48,304 bases of DNA, taken from Nodosilinea sp. LEGE 07088 (lineage in GTDB: Bacteria; Cyanobacteriota; Cyanobacteriia; Phormidesmidales; Phormidesmidaceae). The notes below the pieces were generated by a model that saw only the letters and a list, made by a program, of their open reading frames with translations, was not told where the DNA came from and searched no databases. Below are positions 26,202-34,140 of the stretch, in pieces. Both the position numbers and the translations under genes were made by a program. Location: contig NZ_JADEWX010000032.1 in NCBI RefSeq assembly GCF_015207395.1, forward strand, positions 1 through 48,304, given 5' to 3'. The stretch's first letter is position 1; each line of letters begins with the position of its first letter.

Positions 26202-26873
26202 AGCAGTTTCATATTTAGAGATACGGCGCCAGAGGTTCTAACCTGGCAGCCATAGTGACATGTACATAAAGCATCTAGATGAGCTTAAGCTAAGAAGCTT
26301 TAGCCAAGTTTATGTAACGTTTCTAGTGTCCACCTGAGGGAAATACTGACACTACCAGTGCCATCGCTAGACGATTGCCGACTATACCGATCACTCAAAA
26401 CATCATCCTGGCTTGGGTACACGCACTCCTATTCGCTGGCTTAGCCAAAAATTTATAGATTCATAACGATTCCACAAACAGGCCTGAAATCCTTTCCTAT
26501 CAAGGATTATCACCCAGAGAAGGACTCACAGTTGAACCCATATAACGTTCCAGAGATCAGTTGAGGGGCGTCAGGTTGAAAAGTTCCAGATACAGGATTG
26601 TCAGCTTCTATACTAATCAAACGAGATATGGTGTCTCCGTGGTTACGCCATTGTGGCTTTCTCACACCAATATTAGGCTGTTGTTATCTACCATCATGCA
26701 GAGATCTCTAGCTGCTATGCGTTGCCTTGAAACTCAACGTTGTCGATTGAGTCAATATAGTTGGTTCTTTCCATCTATATTCAGGTCGCACTGCTCTTGC
26801 CAGATCCCAGGGGCACTCTTTACAGCCGTCGTTATCGGCTTTTCATCTGGATTTGACGTTTCCTGAAATCACC
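26202..26873. other. Long divergent intergenic region between msrP and sigF
   Basis: About 670 bases, more AT-rich than the flanking genes. A 101-codon frame at 26561-26866 has no recognisable protein character and lies where a sigF leader is expected. I see a short palindrome AGCTTAAGCT near 26282 but no convincing riboswitch or tRNA. The length suggests a long regulated 5' leader for sigF (inference). Confidence 0.6.
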
Positions 26874-27653
26874 ATGGTTGCTACTACCCGGTTTCAAGCT
26901 AAAGGCAGCACCCTAGAGCTGCTGCGCCAATATCAGGATGATCCTGACCTGAATTTGCGTAATCATCTGGTGCAGCTCAATATCGGGCTCGTGCGCCGAG
27001 AAGCCTACCGCTGGCGGCAACAGTCAACCGAAACCTTTGACGACCTCATGCAGGTCGGTAGTCTGGGGCTCATTCGCGCCATCGAGCGATTTGATATGAG
27101 CAAGGGCTATGCTTTCAGTTCTTTTGCCATTCCCTACATTCGAGGCGAAATTCAGCATTATTTGCGCGATAAAAGTACATCAATGCGTATTCCCCGCCGA
27201 TGGCAGGCGTTACAAAGCCAGTCAAGTCGAGTAATTCGACAGTTGCAGGCCGAGATTGGCCGACTGCCCAGCGATGCAGAAGTCGCGGCTGCTCTCGAAA
27301 TTTCAGTGGACGAGTGGCAAGATGTGAAATTGGCCAATCGCAATCGATCGCTGCTCAGCCTTGACGCCCCTGTCAAAGACGAAGAGTCAACTTGCTTGGG
27401 CGATCTGTTACCTGACCTCAAATACAAAAGTTTTCAACTGGCTCAGGAAGACCAAATTCGTCTGCAACAGTCTCTCTATCAGCTCGAGCAGCGTACCCGC
27501 GAAGTACTAGAATTTGTATTTCTCTATGATCTAACCCAAAAAGAAACCGCTGAGCGCATGGGCATTAGTGCCGTCACCGTATCGCGCCGGGTTAAGCAGG
27601 GGCTTAAGCATCTCCAGGCCATTATGGTCTCGGGCGAAGACGAACTCGCTTAG
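26874..27653 (+). CDS. sigF: Group 3 RNA polymerase sigma factor, SigF type
   Basis: 259 residues from the ATG at 26874; a TTG seven codons upstream is in frame but unlikely. Region 2 shows DDLMQVGSLGLIRAIERFD and FSSFAIPYIRGEIQHYLRDK. Region 3 has SRVIRQLQAEIGRLPSDAEVA. Region 4 has TREVLEFVFLYDLTQKETAERMGI with the helix-turn-helix VTVSRRVKQGLKHLQ. The opening FQAKG.TLELLRQYQDDP resembles cyanobacterial SigF. In Synechocystis SigF controls type IV pilin and cell-surface genes. The PilP-like gene immediately downstream (69 bases) supports that assignment. It lacks region 1.1 and the -10/-35 region-1 features of SigA. Confidence 0.93.
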   Translation: MVATTRFQAKGSTLELLRQYQDDPDLNLRNHLVQLNIGLVRREAYRWRQQSTETFDDLMQVGSLGLIRAIERFDMSKGYAFSSFAIPYIRGEIQHYLRDKSTSMRIPRRWQALQSQSSRVIRQLQAEIGRLPSDAEVAAALEISVDEWQDVKLANRNRSLLSLDAPVKDEESTCLGDLLPDLKYKSFQLAQEDQIRLQQSLYQLEQRTREVLEFVFLYDLTQKETAERMGISAVTVSRRVKQGLKHLQAIMVSGEDELA

Positions 27654-27722
27654 ATTGTTCTACATTGCCAGAAGTGAGCTATCGTTGGAGAACATCGGCT
27701 CAGACAGCAAGGAGGCTTGGCC

Positions 27723-28679
27723 ATGGGGGCGATCGCATTTTTAGTACTGTTTGTTTTAGGTCTTTTACTAGCCACCATAGGCGGCATTGTTGGCCTAGTA
27801 GATGCCTTTCGCGTCAGTCCTGTGTGGGGCTTGCTTTCCTTCTTTGTGCCCTTTGCGCTGCTGGTTTTCTGTATTAAGTTCTGGGGTCGCAAGTGGGCTC
27901 GCAACAGCTTAATTATGAGTCTGGGTGGCCTAGGAGTCATGCTGCTGTCTTTACCCCTATTGGGCGCCTTTATAGCCCAGCGGGGTGCACAACTGGGTAT
28001 TTCCATCGAAGAGGGCATGCCTGGAGAAGAGCTGCCGATAGAGGCGGTACCGGTGCCTGAAGAAGAGGTTGCTGTTGACCCAGAATTTGCTGAGCCATTG
28101 GTGCCTGTGGCACCTCAACTATCGCCCATCGCCCGAGCCGATCTGATTCAGTCGACTGACCCCAACGAGCGGGTGCAGCAGATTAATAGCAGCCGTCCCG
28201 ACCCCTTTGCGATCGTGCCCATTCCCCCACCGCCCCAGGTGGTGGCACCACCGACAATTCCCGGGGGTAGCGTTGCGGTCGGTACTCCCCCTGCGCCTAC
28301 ACCGGGAGCTGCCGCCACCCCTGGGGCAGCAGGGCCTGGTGCGGGAGCGACCTCCGGTGCAGGCGGCACGTCTAGTTCGCCTGGGGCAACTGCCGCCTCA
28401 CCCCTAGCGCCGCTGCCAGCGTTGCCTCAGCCAACGTTAGCCCAGACGGTTCTGGTCACGGGTGTTATGACTATCGGTAATGAAAACTTTGCCGTCGTTG
28501 AAACCTCTGCCGGTAGTCAGTATGTTAGAGCCGGTCAGCGGGTTGCCAATGGTCAGGTGCTCGTCAAGCGGATTGATGTGCGCGGCAGTGACCCTATGGT
28601 GGTATTCGAGCAGAACGGCATTGAGGTGTCTCGGCCTGTCGGGGGCCCCGCACCAGCAGATGAGCAGCCCTCGGTATAG
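27723..28679 (+). CDS. Membrane protein with PilP/GspC-like periplasmic domain
   Basis: 318 residues from ATG 27723, with a near-perfect AAGGAGG at 27709-27715. There are three membrane spans in the first 90 residues (AIAFLVLFVLGLLLATIGGIV, VWGLLSFFVPFALLVF and LIMSLGGLGVMLLSLPLLG). Then come an acidic patch, the conserved line DPNERVQQINSSRPDPFAIV, a long Pro/Gly/Ala linker (residues ~170-240) and a compact C-terminal domain (VLVTGVMTIGNENFAVVE, SQYVRAGQRVANGQVLVKRID) of the PilP/GspC homology-region type. I infer a pilus or secretion-related role, strengthened by sigF upstream. The exact component is not identified. Confidence 0.72.
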   Translation: MGAIAFLVLFVLGLLLATIGGIVGLVDAFRVSPVWGLLSFFVPFALLVFCIKFWGRKWARNSLIMSLGGLGVMLLSLPLLGAFIAQRGAQLGISIEEGMPGEELPIEAVPVPEEEVAVDPEFAEPLVPVAPQLSPIARADLIQSTDPNERVQQINSSRPDPFAIVPIPPPPQVVAPPTIPGGSVAVGTPPAPTPGAAATPGAAGPGAGATSGAGGTSSSPGATAASPLAPLPALPQPTLAQTVLVTGVMTIGNENFAVVETSAGSQYVRAGQRVANGQVLVKRIDVRGSDPMVVFEQNGIEVSRPVGGPAPADEQPSV

Positions 28680-28804
28680 TATCTGGAGCCTGCCTTACCT
28701 AATCTAAGCTGTATTCTTACTTTGATGCTGCTTGTAGAGGAAAGCCCTGAACCCCGCCCAAGTCGTGTAAAAATGTTAAGTGCTCGACTTGGTATATAAA
28801 ATTT

Positions 28805-29989
28805 ATGCCGCTTGAAACGGTTGTTTGGCAGGGGTTATGGGGGGTGATTGCCATCGTCATGGCAGAGGCCGTGCGCGATATTTATCACATGGTTAGCCAT
28901 TACTGGCCCCCGCTTATGCAGCTGCATAACTGGCACCATCGTGCCTACAAAAAAGACTTTACCCCGGTTAGCCCCACGCTCTATCGCCAGGCCCAGCTTC
29001 ATAACGATGTGCCCGAAGCCTTAGTCATGGCCGGGGCATTAGCCGGGTTAGCTGTTGCAACTGGTATTTTTGGGCTATGGCTAGGCACCCTTTATAGTCT
29101 GGGGTTTTTGTTCGCCGCGATCGCCCGGGCCCAAGGTTGGCTGTTAGCCACAGACCTCACCCATGAGCCTGGCGAACTCACGACGATTCCAGGAAACTGG
29201 TGGGTGAATCGCACTTATCACTGGCGACACCACTTCGATGATACTAACGCCTACTTCGCGGGATATTTTACGCTGCTTGATAAGCTGATGGGCACCGCTG
29301 TTTCTCTCAAAGGTAAAACCGTGGCGGTTACGGGGGCCTCCGGTACTATGGGGCGTGCTTTACTACAGGAACTAGCTCGCCAAAAAGCTCGCCCGATCGC
29401 GCTAACGACGTCATCTCAGGCCACTTTTGACGACGGCATCGCCTGTTGGCAATGGCAACCCGGTGCCGAAGCAGACTTGCAGGAGGCACTCAAGAAAGTA
29501 GATATTTTGATTCTCAACCATGGCGTAAATGTCCATGGCGAGCGTACCCCTAGCGCCATTCAAACCTCTTTAGAAGCTAACGCTCTCTCAGGCTGGCGCT
29601 TGATGGAAGTATTTTTTAGCACCGTAGAGACGTCGTCCCAGCGAGCGATGAAGGAAGTCTGGGTCAACACCTCCGAAGCTGAAGTGAACCCGGCGTTTAG
29701 CCCTCTCTACGAGTTATCTAAGCGACTTATGGGTGACGTCGTTAACCTGCGACGACTGGATGCTCCCTGCGTAGTACGAAAAGTGATTTTGGGCCCCTTT
29801 AAGAGCAACCTCAATCCCGTTGGGGTGATGTCTGCTAGTTGGGTTGCCTGGGCTGTTTTGGCCCTAGCCAAACGCAACGTGCGTAATATTATCGTGACTA
29901 TTAACCCCCTCACCTATGTGCTCTTTCCCCTGAAGGAGTTGGGGCAAAACATCTATTTCAAACTTTTTTCTCGCCCCCCTCAGGGTTAA
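28805..29989 (+). CDS. Fusion of sterol-desaturase/fatty-acid-hydroxylase domain with short-chain dehydrogenase
   Basis: 394 residues. Residues 1-165 form a membrane di-iron hydroxylase with His boxes HMVSH (28-32), HNWHH (41-45) and HWRHH (139-143), plus a DLTHEPGEL segment. Residues 171-390 are an NAD(P)-dependent SDR with the cofactor motif VTGASGTMGR and an LNHGVNVHG strand, but the usual YxxxK is seen only as YELSK near residue 302. This two-domain arrangement is known in cyanobacterial genomes as a bifunctional desaturase/dehydrogenase. The substrate, perhaps a lipid or carotenoid, is unknown. A TATATAAAAT block just before the start looks like a -10 element. Its TAA stop shares TTAA with the convergent neighbour. 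Confidence 0.88.
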   Translation: MPLETVVWQGLWGVIAIVMAEAVRDIYHMVSHYWPPLMQLHNWHHRAYKKDFTPVSPTLYRQAQLHNDVPEALVMAGALAGLAVATGIFGLWLGTLYSLGFLFAAIARAQGWLLATDLTHEPGELTTIPGNWWVNRTYHWRHHFDDTNAYFAGYFTLLDKLMGTAVSLKGKTVAVTGASGTMGRALLQELARQKARPIALTTSSQATFDDGIACWQWQPGAEADLQEALKKVDILILNHGVNVHGERTPSAIQTSLEANALSGWRLMEVFFSTVETSSQRAMKEVWVNTSEAEVNPAFSPLYELSKRLMGDVVNLRRLDAPCVVRKVILGPFKSNLNPVGVMSASWVAWAVLALAKRNVRNIIVTINPLTYVLFPLKELGQNIYFKLFSRPPQG

Positions 29990-30288
29990 CTGCGGTTAAA
30001 AAACTCGATTTGGGGTAACTGGGGGTCGTTAACCATCCCTACACCTTGAAAATCCCAGCGGCTGATCAGCGGCTTGAGATTAGAAGCGATGACGGTTTCT
30101 ACCGCAAACTTATCGCTGATATCGGGAGCATGCGTGTTGACATAGCTAAGGGCCTCATAGTCAGCGGTGAACACCAGCAGATACCCCGTCGGTGGCGGTT
30201 GGTCAGACTGGGTTGAGCCCTGGGGACGAGCCACGAGATAGCTACCATCGGCGCGCGATCGCAGTAGATAATAAAGCTGGGAAACCAT
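29986..30288 (-). CDS. Small conserved cyanobacterial protein, function unknown
   Basis: 100 residues, MVSQLYYLLRSRADGSYLVA, then a Gln/Pro linker, then LLVFTADYEALSYVNTHAPD and SRWDFQGVGMVNDPQLPQIEFF. No signal or membrane span. It resembles short cyanobacterial hypothetical proteins with one alpha/beta domain. It is convergent with the desaturase-SDR gene, and their stop codons share the four bases TTAA (29986-29989). Confidence 0.7.
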   Translation of the reverse strand: MVSQLYYLLRSRADGSYLVARPQGSTQSDQPPPTGYLLVFTADYEALSYVNTHAPDISDKFAVETVIASNLKPLISRWDFQGVGMVNDPQLPQIEFFNRS

Positions 30289-30352
30289 AGTAATAATTTC
30301 CTAAATTCTATATACCCCAGCCAGCAGCCAGACAGTAGTCAGCAGCAGTTGC

Positions 30353-31408
30353 TTAATTCATATCCGAGAGCCGAATTCTAGGATCGACGAAGCTAAGCGC
30401 CACATCAGCCAACAGGTTACCGATGATCAGCATAATTGCCCCCATCATTAGGCTGGCCATCACCAGGTATAAATCCTGGGCCTGCACCGCTTCCAAAATC
30501 AGCTTACCCAAGCCGGGCCAGTTAAAGTAGGTTTCAGTAATGAACGCCCCACCCAGCAGGCTGGCAAACTCAAACCCCAGTAGGGTAATGAGCGGATTGA
30601 TCGCATTGCGCAGAGCATGCACATAGACCACTCGATTTTCTGACAGCCCCTTAGCACGAGCGGTTTGAATGTAGTTTTGCCGGAGCACATCCAGCAGTTG
30701 CCCCCGAGTAATGCGCTGCAGCCCTGCAAAGCTAGTGATGCTAAGCGCTAGGGTAGGCAAAATCAGATGCCAACCCACATCTAGCACCTTGCCAAACCAG
30801 TTGAGATCGTCATGAATAATGCTAGTACGTCCGCCAATGGGAAACAGCGGCGCCACACTTTGAGCAAAAAACAACAGCAGCAGTCCCGTCACGATGGTCG
30901 GCATGCCCTGACCCAAATAGCTCAAGACGCGTAGCACCTTATCCAGGAAACGGTTTTGTTTAACAGCCCCCACTACCCCCAAGGGGATGGCGATTAACCA
31001 CGTCACCACAATGGCGGCAAAGGAGAGCAGGAGAGTGTTGGGCACCCGCTCCCAAAGCAAATCGACCACCGGACTTTGGTACGCAAAGCTGAGGCCAAAG
31101 TTGCCGTGAAAGATCACCTGATAGAGCCAGTTGAGGTACTGTCGCCACACCGGCTGATTAAGACCAAACTGAGCCTCAAGCTGGGCTAGGGTTTCGGGCG
31201 AAAACTGAGGACTCTGGCGATACTGATCGAGAAAATTGCCCGGCGCGAGTTGAATCACAAAAAAGCTCAGGGCCGAAGCCAGCAGCAGCGTCAGCGCCGC
31301 CTGCAAAATTCGCTTCACCACGTAGAGCACAGTCTCGCTGCTGGCAAAGGCCACCAAACGATTCCAGGGACTAACTGATGGGCGATGGGGAGTGGAAGAC
31401 TGAGCCAT
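30353..31408 (-). CDS. Peptide/nickel-type ABC transporter permease (DppB/OppB family)
   Basis: 351 residues from the ATG at 31408; a longer frame adds 30 residues without homology. There are six membrane spans. The family opening YVVKRILQAALTLLLASALSFF is followed by LAPGNFLDQYRQSP, then LEAQFGLNQPVWRQYLNWL. The cytoplasmic coupling (EAA-type) loop is ARAKGLSENRVVYVHALRNAINPLI, followed by GGAFITETYFNWPGLGKL. It imports oligopeptides, nickel or similar with a partner permease, ATPases and a binding protein, none of which is adjacent, so this is an orphan gene typical of scattered cyanobacterial ABC genes. Confidence 0.93.
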   Translation of the reverse strand: MAQSSTPHRPSVSPWNRLVAFASSETVLYVVKRILQAALTLLLASALSFFVIQLAPGNFLDQYRQSPQFSPETLAQLEAQFGLNQPVWRQYLNWLYQVIFHGNFGLSFAYQSPVVDLLWERVPNTLLLSFAAIVVTWLIAIPLGVVGAVKQNRFLDKVLRVLSYLGQGMPTIVTGLLLLFFAQSVAPLFPIGGRTSIIHDDLNWFGKVLDVGWHLILPTLALSITSFAGLQRITRGQLLDVLRQNYIQTARAKGLSENRVVYVHALRNAINPLITLLGFEFASLLGGAFITETYFNWPGLGKLILEAVQAQDLYLVMASLMMGAIMLIIGNLLADVALSFVDPRIRLSDMN

Positions 31409-31590
31409 CCCAAATGTATAGAGATAAAGAGCTATCTGTGGTGATTCTAAACCAATTGTGCCCGGTCTTTGAGCCCGCCTGAACCCTGGGCCCAACACCT
31501 AGGGGCAAGCTACGGACATGACAGGCGAAACAATCGACTAGCTTCTGGTAGGCGACGACGGCTAGTGGAGACACGGCACCTGCCGTTAGC

Positions 31591-31623
31591 CACAAAAAAC
31601 CCCAGCCGTCCAAAGCTGGGGTT
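31591..31623 (-). terminator. Rho-independent terminator on the minus strand
   Basis: Perfect 9-bp stem AACCCCAGC/GCTGGGGTT with an 8-base loop. On the minus strand the stem is followed by TTTTTTG (the complement of the run of A at 31594-31599), giving a correct termination signal in that direction. Confidence 0.85.
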
Positions 31624-31647
31624 ATTCAAGTAAATGGCTAATTCAAC

Positions 31648-31686
31648 GATTTGATTTAAGGGTTTGATTTAAAGGTTTGATTTAGC
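31648..31686. repeat. 13-bp tandem repeat, three copies
   Basis: GATTTGATTTAAG, GGTTTGATTTAAA and GGTTTGATTTAGC follow each other without gaps. In the minus-strand sense they give three AAATCAAA(C/T)C motifs. Confidence 0.85.
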
Positions 31687-31962
31687 GATAGTGATGACTT
31701 GCCTCAAGTCACTGACGCTAGTCAATGAACTATGACATTGTCAACACTACATAAAGATTATGGTAGCTCAACATTAGCTGCCGTTACATAGACTACCTTT
31801 GAGCAAATAAATTCAAAGCGCAATTCACCTCGGCTCGGCCTGGCCTGGCCGCTACTCAAACCCTTGCCCAATCTAAGTTTGGCACTGTTCCTTTAAGGGT
31901 TTACCAGCCCCAGACAGTTTGCACATAACATTACAACTGCATAAGAGTAAAACTCCTGCCGC

Positions 31963-33420
31963 TCAGCGCAGTTCAGTAGCCGCAGTATAGATTTTCTCGT
32001 TAGCCAGTATAGATTGGTGTAAATCTACCACCGGATGGGGATAATCAACTCCAATGGTTACCTTAAAGCGCTTTTGCTCCACGGGCTGAAGCTGCCAGGG
32101 TATATGTACCTTAGCTGCGGGGATGCCTTGTAATTCCGGTAGCCAGCGCTTTACGTAGAGGCCATCGGGGTCGTAATCTTTTGACTGTTTGAGCATGTTG
32201 AAGTAGCGAAACCCACGGGCGTCGTTACCCACTCCAGCGCTGTAGTTCCAGTTGCCGTAGTTGCTGCACACGTCATAGTCAATCAGCAGCGACTCAAACC
32301 ACTCAGCTCCCATGCGCCAGTCAAGACCCAGATTTTTGGTCAAAAAGCTGGCTACGTTCTGCCGTCCTCGGTTGGACATAAATCCAGATTGGGCTAGCTC
32401 ACGCATATTGGCGTCTACCAGGGGGAACCCGGTTGTACCATTGCGCCAACGGTCAAATCTAGCCCAGTCTTGCTTCCATTCAATTGGCAACCCCCTGAGG
32501 CCAGAGGGGTAAAACACACTATCGCCATGCTTGGCACAGATGAAGCGAAAGTAATCGCGCCACAGCAACTCAAAGATGAGCCAGTAGGTGGAGTCGTTGC
32601 AGACGCGGTCTACCTCGTACTGGCGCACCGTTGCATAAATTTGGCGGGGCGATAGGCAGCCCAAGGCGAGCCAGGCCGATAGCTTAGAGGAATAGTTGGC
32701 CCCCACCATACCGTTGCGGGTTTGCTTGTAAGACTTGAGGCAATCGGCATCCCAAACATAGTGGTGTAGACGCTTAAGCCCAGCCGTGGCACCTCCCTTA
32801 AAGGTCAAGACAGCGCGGTCACTAGGCGTGGGAGAATCTAGGTCCAGACTGGCCAGGGTCGGCAAGGGGCCGGGATCTATCTGAGGTAGTGGCGATAGCT
32901 GAGTCGGCGGCGGTAGAGCGACATCCACCGGGCTCTGCCGCTCTACCTGCTGCCGAAATTGGGTAAAGACCTCCGGTAGGCGGGCAATTTTAAAGGGCAA
33001 ATTGTCGGGGTGATAGAGGGTTGATCCCCAGTAGATTTTTGTCTTGCAGCCCAGGGAAGCTAGCTGCTTCTCTAAGGCCTGTTCAACTCGCACCTCTTCG
33101 GTGGTCACTTCTTCATGCCAGTAAACGGCTGTGACACCATGGGCTTTGACTAAGTCTGGGATGATGTCTTCAGGCAGACCGACTCGCACGACGAGATCGC
33201 TGCCTAGATTCTGAAGCGATCGCCGTAGATCGGCCACACTCTCTAGCAAAAACTGGGCTCGGTAGGCCCCGGTTTTGGGAAACCCAAAGGCGGTTTGGCC
33301 GAACTGGCGCGGGTCAAAGCAGTAGAGCAGAATCATGGGCTGCTTACGCCTCAGAGCCTGATCTAGAGGCTGATGGTCATGGAGGCGGAGATCATTACGA
33401 AACCAAACGAGACTAGCCAT
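31963..33420 (-). CDS. cry: DASH-type cryptochrome / single-stranded DNA photolyase
   Basis: 485 residues from ATG 33420, where MASLVWFRNDLRLHDHQPL matches the family start; the frame extends 26 codons further upstream but those lack homology. The N-terminal antenna-binding domain is followed by the FAD-binding helical domain with the DASH signatures LVDANMRELAQSGFMSNRGR and QNVASFLTKNL, then DWRMGAEWFESLLIDYDVCSN and NWNYSAGVGNDARGFRYFN. The enzyme binds FAD and a folate antenna and repairs UV dimers in single-stranded DNA or acts as a blue-light sensor. Synechocystis Cry-DASH has been linked to transcription control. Terminal KRFKVTIGVDYPHP is a typical tail. Confidence 0.95.
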   Translation of the reverse strand: MASLVWFRNDLRLHDHQPLDQALRRKQPMILLYCFDPRQFGQTAFGFPKTGAYRAQFLLESVADLRRSLQNLGSDLVVRVGLPEDIIPDLVKAHGVTAVYWHEEVTTEEVRVEQALEKQLASLGCKTKIYWGSTLYHPDNLPFKIARLPEVFTQFRQQVERQSPVDVALPPPTQLSPLPQIDPGPLPTLASLDLDSPTPSDRAVLTFKGGATAGLKRLHHYVWDADCLKSYKQTRNGMVGANYSSKLSAWLALGCLSPRQIYATVRQYEVDRVCNDSTYWLIFELLWRDYFRFICAKHGDSVFYPSGLRGLPIEWKQDWARFDRWRNGTTGFPLVDANMRELAQSGFMSNRGRQNVASFLTKNLGLDWRMGAEWFESLLIDYDVCSNYGNWNYSAGVGNDARGFRYFNMLKQSKDYDPDGLYVKRWLPELQGIPAAKVHIPWQLQPVEQKRFKVTIGVDYPHPVVDLHQSILANEKIYTAATELR

Positions 33421-33566
33421 GGCAAGAACGGGAATGTGGGGGAGGGAATGGAAAAAAGTGAGGACGTAGAGTGGGTGAAGGAGATGGCGATTATTCACCG
33501 GACGAGGAATAACCTACTGTGACGTATTCTAAAGACCTATAAATTCCTATGCAGGAGCTGCATGGT

Positions 33567-33980
33567 ATGGAACTTCAGCCTGAACATCTCGATTTAGCCA
33601 CCTGCCTGAAGGACATGGAGGGGGCGATCGCGGGTCTCTGGTACCCCAGCGAAAGTGATGCCCTAGTATCTCTGGTGATCTACGCCGATCCAGTGCCTAA
33701 CACGGCGGCCCTAGGCGCAAAGCTGGCGGCTGGAGCTGACAGATTTCAACCACAATCGGCTGCTGAGTTCTTTCATCCAGTGCTTAATAACCCCTACTGG
33801 GCCAGCGCCCAGGGGGGCCATCTAGCTCAAAAGTATGCGCGTCTGCGCGACGTGCTGCAAAGCCATCTGCATGATATTCAAAGTTTTCGGATCGGCACCG
33901 TAAACGTCACGGTGTACTTACTGGGACGTCATCCCAGCGGTTGCTATCTGGGGGTTTGTACCCATGTAGTGGAAACCTAA
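33567..33980 (+). CDS. NuiA-family nuclease inhibitor-like protein
   Basis: 137 residues from ATG 33567, preceded by AGGAG at 33553-33557; the ATG at 33549 sits before that site. The C-terminal half (LAQKYARLRDVLQSHLHDIQ, FRIGTVNVTVYLLGRHPSGC, and a terminal THVVET) follows the Anabaena NuiA pattern, where the tail ends in TKVVET and packs into the active site of the sugar-nonspecific nuclease NucA. Residues 15-25 (GAIAGLWYPSESDA) correspond to the conserved LYPSESD region. No nucA-like gene is adjacent, so the target nuclease is unknown. It is divergent from the cryptochrome gene. Confidence 0.8.
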   Translation: MELQPEHLDLATCLKDMEGAIAGLWYPSESDALVSLVIYADPVPNTAALGAKLAAGADRFQPQSAAEFFHPVLNNPYWASAQGGHLAQKYARLRDVLQSHLHDIQSFRIGTVNVTVYLLGRHPSGCYLGVCTHVVET

Positions 33981-34140
33981 AAGGTAGAGAGGATGAGGTC
34001 GATGGGGGCGTTGGCCAGATGCCAAAATCCCCGGCGATGACCTTGGTCAGCCCATATCTGCTTCCCAATCCAACCTCTAGAGCCGTGGCCAGTCTGCCCA
34101 GATGACGGTAGCCTAACGGTAGCAACCGAGGCGAAATACC

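Larger units (their letters stand above)
31590..31715 (-). ncRNA. Candidate small RNA upstream of the ABC permease
   Basis: On the minus strand a TTGACA (31739-31744) with a weak -10 (TAGCGT) is followed by a hairpin (CAAGTCA/TGACTTG, 31695-31711), three repeats of AAATCAAAC(C/T)-type sequence and a strong terminator with a T run at about 31590. The terminator lies about 340 bases after the photolyase stop, too far to be its obvious end. That suggests an independent transcript of roughly 120 bases. No known RNA family is recognised. This is inference. Confidence 0.3.
31409..31962. other. Gap between permease and cryptochrome genes
   Basis: About 550 bases. It contains a minus-strand terminator (31598-31623), three 13-bp repeats (31648-31686), a TGACTTG/CAAGTCA hairpin (31695-31711) and a TTGACA box on the minus strand (31739-31744). 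No protein frame is supported. Together these could form a small RNA gene; see the separate entry. Confidence 0.6.

Noticed and set aside
26561-26866. 101-codon frame before sigF
   Set aside because: No recognisable domain, and it lies in the expected leader of sigF.
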